NCBI RefSeq assembly: GCF_014356525.2
Contig: NC_052506.1
Coordinates: 11,827,283-11,891,282, forward strand
Source: Nilaparvata lugens
Taxonomy: Eukaryota > Arthropoda > Insecta > Hemiptera > Delphacidae
Direction of reading: 5' to 3'
Length of the DNA stretch: 64,000 bases
A program made the translations under genes and the position numbers. This document shows positions 55,967 through 64,000 of this stretch, piece after piece. The notes beneath the pieces are model-generated. The model ran no database searches. It was not told the DNA's origin and saw only the letters and a list, made by a program, of their open reading frames with translations. The number at the start of each line of letters is the position of its first letter. Within the stretch, counting starts at the first letter, position 1.

Positions 55967-56110
55967 TACTAGCAGTTACCCGTGCTTCGCTACGGGGAAC
56001 ATGAAAGAAAAGGATTTTTTATTGGACTGATATTGGTATTGGCTTCTGATGAATAAAAACTGTATGTTGTAAAAAAATTGACATATTATCTTTACTATAA
56101 GTCAAACAGG
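55967..56110 (+). repeat. Start of another dispersed repeat
   Basis: 'actagcagttacccgtgctt' plus 'cgctacgggg' resembles in style the starts and ends of repeats K and R. It may be one end of an element whose other end is at 58640-58668 ('gtcggggcttagccttttat'), with the LINE at 56176-56865 inserted between. This is weakly supported. Confidence 0.35.
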
Positions 56111-56175
56111 TTTTTCATTTGATAATTGAGTGAATGAGACAGCAATCGGACATCTAAGTCGGGGGGAAAAATATA

Positions 56176-56459
56176 CAATGAATAATAATAATAATAATAA
56201 TAATAATTATAATACATTTTATTCCAATTAATATACAAATAAGCAATCTAATCAATAAAATTTACACAATATTCAAATACAATTTATGAATTTTTTTTAC
56301 AAATATAAATAAATTTCATTTTTTCGGAAATTAACCTACTCAACTATGGAAAACCCATGTTCTAGAGCAGGTGTAATAGTAATACATTAAGTTTAGAGTG
56401 GGGGTGCAAATAACCCCTGAGAAAGTGAGCTTACAAGTATTGTTCGAAATTTATGTTTC
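56176..56459 (-). mobile_element. LINE 3' UTR and (ATT)n tail
   Basis: On the minus strand this follows the reverse transcriptase relic and is AT-rich. It ends 'ggaataaaatgtattat' (polyadenylation-like signal) and an (ATT)n run (plus strand AAT repeats 56181-56212). Confidence 0.7.
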
Positions 56460-56865
56460 CTATATTATGCCTTCCAGTTGTTTGATCCAGTTTTTAATGG
56501 CGCATTTAAATTTTCTTGAGTTTTCTATTATCTTGATGTGCACAGGAAGTAAATTGTGGTATTTTGAAGTAGTGTTGTTGGTATGTTGCCTTCCTAGCCA
56601 CGTTCGTGATGAGAAGGCTTCTATTCCTTGTGTTATGACAGTGGTTTCTGTTTTGAAAGCTTTCTGGGTTTTTGTGTAGTCTGCAAATAATTCCTAGGGA
56701 GTAGAGTTAACTTGCGTCCATCACACCAAACTCATTGTAGATCTGGTCTGACGGATAACGAAGAGAGTGGCTCCTGCTTGATGATTTTGATTATTAGTTT
56801 TTGCACTTTTATAAGGGGGTCGAGGTGAACGTAGTTTGTTCCTCCCTATCCTATAATTTTATAGG
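56460..56865 (-). pseudogene. Degraded LINE reverse transcriptase C-terminus (Jockey/CR1-like)
   Basis: Minus strand, spread over shifted frames. From the N side: 'GGTNYVHLDPLIKVQKLI' (the usual Trp before GG is now a TAG stop), 'SVRPDLQ' or, in another frame, 'IYNEFGVMDA', then 'HNTRNRSLLITNVARKATY'. Last comes 'RKFKCAIKNWIKQLEGII' before a stop at 56462-56460. These blocks in this order are the standard C-terminal part of Jockey/CR1-type reverse transcriptases, downstream of the catalytic domain. At least two frameshifts and one stop show it is dead. An unrelated plus frame at 56398-56679 is the antisense shadow of this relic. Confidence 0.8.
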
Positions 56866-58199
56866 TACGCAAAAACTGAACTAATAATGTGTTTGTCCAT
56901 CAGTTCGCCGTGCAGCTCGCCATACAATATTTGGCTATCCATCACAAGTGGAAAACATGCGAACATGAATACAGAAGTATGGGCCATTTTTTATTTGATT
57001 AAATTCATGTTTTGAACAATTCATTGTTACGAATGACAAATTGATAGGAGCTTATAAATATTTTCTAATTCAAATGAAATACTTCTGGAAAAATAATGAT
57101 TGGATAAATACCAATATTGAATTATTGTTGACCAAGAACTCAGTACATCGACAATTCATTCAACTAATTCGGTACTGATAAAATTATAATCATTTTTTTT
57201 ATTGATAATCAATTTCATCAACTAATCATAAACTGACTGAAAAAAGTACTTCAATTTCCATGAATTCAATTAATATAATTATATAAATCCAAAGTGTAGG
57301 TCATATTTTATCTAAATTCACAAAGAGTTCGATTCTTGTTGGCAAGAATCATTGTTATTTCACTAAAAGATAGGATAAAATGAATAGTTGCCCTTCCAGG
57401 GGGAGCTTTGACAACCCACAAGACTCATTTTTCATTTACATAATATCGAAAAAGAGCATAGGACCTTATTTTTTTGTTCAGCTTGCCAAAATACCCCTCA
57501 TTTCAATATTAAAATTTTCGACTGACTGTACAGTGAGTCAATCATTCCATCAAGGCTTGAATAATTTTGAAATTGTAATTAAATAAAAATGGCAGAAAAT
57601 AATTATCATGTAAATATCAACACCTTTAATTAAAGACATATTAACTGCATGCGTTTTCATATTGCCGATACAGCATTGATAAAACTGCAGACGTCTATTT
57701 AGCAGTCTCAAAAAACTGTTCTTGCTGAAAAATTGATAATCCAAGCCACGTGTAGGCCTATACATTGCATCAGGAAAACGAAGTTAAAAACTATGATTTT
57801 CCTAAACATATGTTTTTGAGATAATTTCTTTGATGCAGCTGTTTCACATTCACCATTATATTATACAGAGTTTATGAAAATAAAAATATTTATTGACTAC
57901 CAAAACAATACTATTATTATATTGATCATAATAATTAATTATCAAAACAATACTTTTATTATATTGGTAATAATAATATTATTAAACATATTTATCCATT
58001 ATCAGAACAATATTATTGAGGTTAAGTGGAATCAGGTAGAAAGCAATAGTAGAACAGATGTTCTTTTTTGAATTTCTATCATATTATTTTGTTATTATTT
58101 TCAATGATTACAACATATGTTAGAATATCACATGTCAATAAATAAATTATCCCATTTCCATTTATGGCGTTCACCTTACCATGTTCATAACCTTACTTA
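56866..58199. other. No gene recognised
   Basis: Very AT-rich. 57890-58015 repeats 'tatcaaaacaatactttt'-like text three times ('accaaaacaatactatta', 'atcaaaacaatac', 'atcagaacaatattatt'). No domain in the frames at 57380-57765. Confidence 0.4.
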
Positions 58200-58668
58200 A
58201 TAGGATCCTTTTTCATCCTTTGAAATCCTTAGAGGCAAAATATCTAAAAATCCGTTCTTAGTGCGCGTCTAGCATGTTTGAAAAATATTTGTGCAAAGTT
58301 TCAAGTCTGTAGGACAATTAGTTTGAGCTGTAGTGTGATTTTACATAAAAATTTTCGAAAAATGCCCTCTCCTGGACCCCCCTGTGCTCCTGATCGAAAT
58401 TTTTCTGCATAGATCTAATTTTTTTTCGTAGCTGAACAAAAAAGTTCCTCATGACTTTGCTGTGCAATGAGCGGTTAAAAAGTACAAAATTTTGGGGGGT
58501 CCCCAGCTCCCTCAAGGGGGCAAATTTCTGAAAATCCTTTCTTAGTGGATGTTTTCAGGCTACCATAAACAATTGTGCAAAATTTCAAGTTTTTAGGCTC
58601 AGTAGTTTGGGCTGTGGTGTGATTTCAGTCTGTCGGGGCTTAGCCTTTTATAAGTATAGAGAAGAAGA
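58200..58668 (+). repeat. Dispersed repeat with internal direct repeat
   Basis: 58234-58340 and 58519-58626 are diverged copies of one unit: 'ggcaaaatatctaaaaatcc' against 'ggcaaatttctgaaaatcct', then 'gtgcaaagtttcaagt' against 'gtgcaaaatttcaagt', then 'gagctgtagtgtgattt' against 'gggctgtggtgtgattt'. The right end 'gtcggggcttagcctttt' resembles the GGGG/TTCGC-type ends of other repeats here. Confidence 0.6.
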
Positions 58669-58690
58669 AGAGATTAAGATACTCGAGAGA

Positions 58691-59155
58691 ATTTTTTATT
58701 TTTTTTGTTGTGAATTTTGTTTCGATTCTTCGTTTCATAATTTACTATTCTGTATAAATATTTGCTTCTGTGCTAAATCAATTTAAATCAGGTTAAGCGT
58801 ATTATAATTTCATCTCCTACTCCCACTGGCGAACAAGAGTCATCTTATGCCAGTGTTTTTTTCAGTTATTTTTTTTTTGTTGTGAATTTTGTTTCGATTC
58901 TTCGTTTCAGAATTTACTATTCTGTATAAATATTTGCTTCTGTGCTGAATCAATTTAAATCAGGTTAAGCATATTATAATTTCATCTCCTACTCCCACTG
59001 ACGAGCAAGAGTCATCTTATGCCAGTGGTTCTTTCAGTTACCGTTTATTATTATTACACTTTGGTTGGATTGTATTGTCATGTTGAGCTTTGTTTGATTT
59101 ATGTATACATGTATTTATGAGTGTGGAATAAATAAATTTGAATTGAATTGAATAA
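58691..59155 (+). repeat. LINE-like 3' end with ~172-bp tandem duplication
   Basis: Units of about 172 bp (58691-58865 and 58866-59040) share 'ttgtgaattttgtttcgatt', 'tctgtataaatatttgcttc' and 'agagtcatcttatgccagtg'. About 90 bp later the sequence ends in 'gaataaataaatttgaattg' plus 'aattgaata', a LINE-type tail. The duplicated block is probably a LINE 3' UTR. The coding part is gone. Confidence 0.65.
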
Positions 59156-60407
59156 TCACCTCAGAATATTGATCTGTTATTTGACGTCATCTTAGTTGTT
59201 TTGAGAGTATGACGTAAACCTGTCCTGAAAATTCGTGACTATTATAAAGTTGTATCTCTATGATAAAGCGATCAATCTCTAGAGGAGGTTGAAATTTGGA
59301 TAGTTTAAAAAGGTTAAAAATGTAGGATAATGAGATTTTTTGCATTTCTTATGTTTGTTGAAATGAGTGAAAGACAGTGGTTTGTGAGGTGTAGTGGCGG
59401 TGTGGGTGGGGGAAGAGGCATCGCGTGGTTGGGCGCTCATCGCATGCAGTCGCGTCGTAAATGGCGGTGTATCTGCTGCAAAGTAATCGCTAAAAATTAG
59501 TCGGGCGTAATTTTTTCAACTCGTTTCCGGCCTTATCAAATAAAACATGATCCTTTGTTCTCTCTTTCGTTGTATTAAAATAAATAAACCATTCTGTCAT
59601 GCAAGCTGTCAGAAGCTGGCGTGAAGCAATGCGATGCGACTGGGTCGAGTCTGAGAGATGGAATAAATCGGAAACTTTCCTTCTTGTCTTTCAGTTCCAG
59701 TATTGTCTAGTCTGGAAAGTTGGTTGCCTTGTAGCCAGAGCCGACAAAATGAAATTGATACAACTTGGTTCCAGATTGCATTTCTTATCGTTGCGTTTTC
59801 TGCCACTACGGGCCCAGCCTCGCCTTATAATCCCACACGCCATGCTACGGCTTAAATGCAGGAAAACTATTGGGGATAATAACTGCCAACTACAGTACTG
59901 CTTGCAGCTGTGTTGCTCCCTCACCTCTAACTCCTAACAAGAATATAACTTTTACGCTGCGTCAAAATAGACAATTCTAGTTGATCATAATGATACAGTT
60001 TGTGATGTGTTTGTTTTATTGTGGATTTGCCCATCATCGTATATTAGAAATAGGAAATGTTGGGTTGTGTAGGTTCAATATATCAACTTGTGGCAGTCTC
60101 TATTATTACTCAAATTGCTCTGGGTTTCTGGATTATGTGAAATATTATTTTGCTTTGAATATTTTTTTCAAAACATTTTTTTATTCGATTAGCATTATCC
60201 ATGACTTCGATAATGCTATTCGTTTGAAAAGAATGATCATTAGATAAGGGATGATGAATGTTCATGTCAACTGCTTCTAAACATGCGTAGAATTTTATCT
60301 TTAGGACTACTCTCCAATAAAAATAAAAATATAAACCCAAGTACCCTTCTTAAAATTATCAAGTCACAACAAGTTTCGGCTATTTGAATCAATCACTCAT
60401 TATTTTT
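59156..60407. other. No gene recognised; GC-richer patch about 59370-59940
   Basis: A 112-codon plus frame (59599-59937) overlaps two minus frames, so none is convincing and none has a domain. The patch includes G-rich 'gtggcggtgtgggtggggga'. An exon or regulatory role is possible. Confidence 0.3.
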
Positions 60408-60851
60408 ACTTTCCTTGCCCTATTACCATAGGTAAGGAAAGTATTGCTTCCCGATAAAAATTGAGGTACCCCAATTTCTATACGTTTCAAGGTCCCCTTA
60501 GTCCTCGATCAAATTCATACCTAAAATAGTCATTGATAAGCTCTATCAACTGTCACAAGTCCCATATCTGTAAAAATTTCATGAGCTCCGCCCCATCTAT
60601 GCAAAGTTTGATTTTAGATTTCCAATTATCAGTTTTCAGATACAATTTAAACAAAAACATTCGAGTGGGAAAGATTGAGCATGAGAATCTCTACAATTGA
60701 TGTTCAGTAACTATAAAGAGATAGCAGGCTTCGTGTGTCTCCAGCGTTATTGTCCTGTCACCAGCTGGCTCAGATCTTTGTTTATAAGTAGACTTGAGAT
60801 GCGCGTGAACACTAGCGTCAAGTGATCAATTCTCATAACGGCAAGGAAAGT
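60408..60851 (+). mobile_element. TIR element T, copy 3 (444 bp, internally deleted)
   Basis: It has both ends of 8691-9581 ('actttccttgccctattacc' and 'cggcaaggaaagt') but jumps from 'caaggtcccctta' directly to 'gatcaaattcatacc'. About 290 bp including the GT microsatellite are gone. Flanking blocks 'agctccgccccatc' and 'gacttgagatgcgcg' are retained. Confidence 0.85.
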
Positions 60852-62412
60852 TGTGTGAGTGCGCCACACCAGATTTTTCAATCAATAATTTACTTCCAAT
60901 TACTTGATAATAGCATCATACAGCTGAAACATAATTTTAAAAAGGGAACTTGGGTTTCTATTTTTATTCGTGTGTAGAATTGTTGCAATCAGTGTGAGGT
61001 TTGCAAGGTGGAGAAGTGGTAGATATTCATAATGCTGTGAGACTGCTTCAGGGTATTAGTGCTTACATTTTAAATGGAGCTATTCAAGTTTGGATTCGCT
61101 CAAGACGTTTACAAATTTATGTCAATGATGCTACTGTTCTTATAAAATTGAACGAGATAGAGATCAAAAGAAGCGTCCACAGGATTAGCTCAAGGTTGGC
61201 CAATCAGAGGAGAGCAAAATTAGCTTGTTCTTCCTTAGGGAATAATAATAATTCCAGGACATTCTCCGGTGTCCGTTAATCCAGTTTAGTTCGTCAATTA
61301 TTAATCCGGTCCAATTGTAATAAGTTTATTGCTTTATTTAGAACTATTCCTAAGCGGTGCTCTCTATTCATCCATCTAAGAGAGTCCAGTTTCAGAAAAA
61401 GCGACAACATGATTCCAGTAAACATTGCCCCAGGTTACAGATAAACAAAAATTTACTGGCCTACTGTTGAGGCGAAGTCTGCCTCCCCATCAAAGATAAT
61501 TATATAAGACGGCTCTGCAATTATGCTGCCCATCGGCAAGATGTTTTAATATTAAAATATTGATATCTTAAAGGCGTTGCAGAGGGTCTGGCAGTGTTAA
61601 TAATACCCATTATTCTTTATATCTCTATTAGAGTTGGGCAATTGCTGGATAGCTTCACGGTAGGTTTTATAAACAAAATAGTTTATCTGACCTTTATTCG
61701 AGATTCGAGTCGATAGAAATGCCTGAAGTATTTTTTTATTGTTTCCTAGTCGGTAGTGAATAGTATAAATAGTAAATACTATACTTACTATTAGCATCGC
61801 TACACTAGGAGTTCCTGTGATTAATAAAATTTGAATTTGTTTCTGTTGTATCTAAGAATATTGTTTTGAAATATCGAGTGTTTACAAGTTTGTGTTTCTT
61901 CAATGGTTCCAAATTTTCTTGAATAACTCAATATTATTTGTTACAAGTGGTAATTGAGTGGAATATTTCTAATCAATTTATCAATTCAAGCCTTCTAAAT
62001 TCAAAATTTATAGTTTTCATGTTTATTTTGGACTAGAATTTTGTGAAAATTGTACACGTGAAATTCTAACCTCATCTTGGACTGTGTCACCTTTAGATTG
62101 GGAAGAAAAATAGCACAAGGACTACCTTATTATTTTATCTACCAATGTTATTACATTAGTCTCATTTGTATTTGTATTTGTTGTAATATTAATAATAATA
62201 TGATTAATAATTTATTACAAATTTTAGTCGATGGAAGATCTATTCTAGAAAATCTGTCGCAAATTTATTCAACTGCACTTCATCAACCTGTCAAGTCATT
62301 TGTACCTCAACTCAAAATTAATGCTAGAAAATTGAAGTATCTTACGTCACATGGAAGGGAAGGGGCCTTTTGCAGGCGAGAATGATGTTTCTAGTCGAGG
62401 CGTCAGCCGAGA
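60852..62412. other. No gene recognised
   Basis: Frame 61001-61279 (92 codons, plus) has a moderately protein-like composition but no domain I know. 'gattaataaaatttgaattt' at 61819 resembles a LINE tail. 62030-62110 shares 'attctaacctcat' style text with the hairpin-tail elements. Confidence 0.35.
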
Positions 62413-62704
62413 CTAGAATTTCATTGGAGCACTGCAAAAGACATTCACGTCCAAGTAACGTACACTATTTCTTGTCATAATAATCTAAAGAAGAATAATT
62501 TAAAAATAGAAAACATTACCTGCTTGTGCTGAAGCTACTACTAGTGCTGAAGCACTGCTTGTGCTGAAGTTCATAGTAGTAGCTTCAGCACAAACAGGTA
62601 ATGTTTTCTATTTTTCAATTATTCTTCTTTAGATTATTATGACAAGAAATAGTGTACGTTACTTGGACGTGAATGTCTTTTGCAGTGCTCGAATGAAATT
62701 CTAG
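62413..62704. repeat. 292-bp inverted repeat
   Basis: The left arm 'ctagaatttcattggagcac' with 'tgcaaaagacattcacgtcc' pairs with the right arm 'ggacgtgaatgtcttttgca' with 'gtgctcgaatgaaattctag'. Pairing continues inward through 'agtaacgtacactatttctt' and 'gaaaacattacctg' to a loop holding three short 'gtgctgaag' repeats. The right arm leads into repeat B. Confidence 0.9.
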
Positions 62705-62985
62705 TACATGCATTCTGTAAACATAACCTAGTTTACAAATTCCGAATCAGGAATTTTGTGGAAGTTGACAAAACTTCCACCTGGAGCGCTGAAGGTGGTT
62801 TTTGTAGCAGTTTTGCTGTTCCTATTGCGGAACTAGGAAGCATACTCGACTGTAAAGAAAACAGTTGGTTTCATTACATTAGAGTATGCTGTAATGATAA
62901 TCATATGTTTATTTGTTCTGCAAACAGCTGTTTACTGGCTTGATTTCATGCATGGAAAACAGCTGAGATTGGATAACTATGACAA
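62705..62985 (+). repeat. Dispersed repeat B, copy 2
   Basis: Matches 7118-7460: 'aaacataacctag', 'catactcgactgtaaag', 'agtatgctgtaatgat' and 'gcatggaaaacagctg'. Together with the inverted repeat just before it, the match starts at about 62450. Confidence 0.75.
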
Positions 62986-63022
62986 AAAAATGTTGTGTGG
63001 AGGTGGCTTTTGCACATTGTAT

Positions 63023-63297
63023 CATAGAGAAACAATAGCGTAAGTAGATATCCCATGGTATAGGGAATTTATGTCGCAACTTTTACTGTTATCTCAAGCC
63101 GATTACTGTCGATTATTGTCAATTTTTACTGTTTTGTTGGAGTGATAGTGTATGAACGGCACAATTTGAGAGACTACCAGCGTCACACAGCTGCATAGGA
63201 AATAACTATGTGAACTATCGGCTTGAGATAACAGTAAAAGTTGCGACATAAACGCCCTATACCATGGGATATCTACTTATGCTATCGTTTCTCTATG
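63023..63297 (+). mobile_element. CATAGAG MITE, copy 3, with 7-bp target duplication
   Basis: The ends are 'catagagaaacaatagcgta' and 'tatgctatcgtttctctatg'. 'attgtat' lies directly outside both ends (63016-63022 and 63298-63304). It is 275 bp with the same orientation and middle ('gtgtatgaacggcacaa') as copy 2. Confidence 0.95.
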
Positions 63298-63946
63298 ATT
63301 GTATATTGTAGTTGATTTTCTAATATTAATCATCTCAAGCAACGTAATAATGGGTTATTGAAGTAAATTAGTAACTTTTCTGTACCGAATGGAAACTATC
63401 AGTAAGCTAGCTGTATTACAATATGGTTATTGCAATCTAATAAGTAATAAGAGGCGAAGTATGATGTAATAGTGTACTTGTATAATGCTCATGAGTGTGT
63501 GTGTGTGGTGAACGTTTGACATTCTCCCCGTCTTTGTTCCGATCTGAACATAAGGAGGTCAACAACGCTATTATATTTGGAAGCGTCTTCCTTTTCTCCC
63601 CAACCCTGCTAAAGGTTGACTTTTCTTATTAAACCTCCTCCTCCTCAACTCCATCAACCTGACTTAATTTCATAATTCTCTCTGAAATTACTTCTCTTGA
63701 ATCTCAATCCTGACATTTTCTGAAACTGTTCGTGATTTTTGTTCATCAACTGGGAAAACCTTCATAAACAGTTTTAATATCTAGCTTACTGACTAATTAC
63801 TCTCATAATTTTTTACAGAACTTGTGAATCAAAAATTTTGTTCAGAGTTCAGAGTGCGGTAATATTGAATGCTTGAGCCAGTAGTAAGAAGTTGATCATG
63901 AAGTTTTGTATTTTGAAGGTAGAGGGTAAGAATTTTGAACAATCAT
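63298..63946. other. No gene recognised
   Basis: A short (GT)n at 63496-63509 and a C/T-rich stretch at 63570-63660. No domain-bearing frame. Confidence 0.4.
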
Positions 63947-64000
63947 TTCTTCATTGATTCATACAATAAGTAGATCATCAAAATAACAGGGAGAGAAAAA
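63947..64000 (-). repeat. Retroelement 3' tail cut by the window edge
   Basis: 'gattcatacaataagtagat' and 'catcaaaataacagggagag' match 35405-35447 closely, so this is the outer part of a second copy of that minus-strand tail. Confidence 0.6.

Noticed and set aside
56398..56679. 93-codon plus-strand frame with hydrophobic, Cys-containing sequence
   Set aside because: It is exactly antisense to the LINE reverse transcriptase relic on the minus strand.
57550..58071. Ile/Asn-rich frames as small proteins
   Set aside because: Low-complexity AT-rich DNA gives such peptides by chance, and the 57.9-58.0 kb one comes from a short direct repeat.

Overview
This window looks like non-coding, transposon-rich DNA from an animal nuclear genome, most likely an insect and plausibly a hemipteran such as a planthopper. 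It is AT-rich throughout. It has no operons and no gene-length open frames. It carries TAA and GT microsatellites, short non-autonomous DNA transposons (MITEs) and degenerate non-LTR retrotransposon (LINE) tails. Several dispersed repeats feel familiar from planthopper sequence, but that is recollection I could not check. I recognise no host protein-coding gene, no tRNA or rRNA gene and no CRISPR array. The window could be intergenic or lie inside a very large intron.

Layout. At 0-6 kb there is a 72-bp tandem repeat, an RTE-like LINE C-terminal relic (minus, 1982-2191), another LINE C-terminus with its 3' tail (plus, 3547-3954), a MITE (4087-4274) and a dispersed repeat with an internal tandem duplication (5408-5922). 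At 6-16 kb there are a SINE-like copy, several hairpins, a terminal-inverted-repeat (TIR) element carrying an expanded GT microsatellite (8691-9581), a MITE pair at 13.7-14.0 kb and a nested palindrome at 15.2-15.6 kb. At 16.5-17.4 kb lies the best coding relic: the C-terminus of a reverse transcriptase with a CCHC finger and a restriction-like endonuclease. It sits between TAA repeats, as expected for the R4/Dong group.

At 17-30 kb there are LINE tails, local duplications, a MITE with a 7-bp target duplication (21055-21327), a 219-bp palindrome flanked by TTAA (27900-28118) and a long inverted repeat (29.3-30.0 kb). At 30-45 kb there are more retroelement tails, SINE-like copies, a 293-bp tandem duplication (37978-38577), a possible 1.9-kb TIR-bounded relic and a MITE inserted inside a dispersed repeat (44448-44757). 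The empty site of that insertion is visible in the repeat's other copy. At 45-64 kb there are two more copies of a repeat first seen at 33.4 kb, three ~90-177 bp repeats containing TATAAAATAC, a 53-bp minisatellite, a degraded LINE on the minus strand (56176-56865) and two further copies of the 7-bp-duplication MITE.

How the pieces relate. The recognisable sequence is a record of insertions rather than a set of cooperating genes. Comparing copies within the window allowed element ends, target duplications and nesting order to be worked out by eye. Several GC-richer patches (for example 4.6-4.8, 32.5-33.1, 36.7-37.2, 48.0-48.5 and 59.4-59.9 kb) stand out from the AT-rich background. They could be exons, promoters or enhancers of a host gene, but I could not tie any of them to a known protein.
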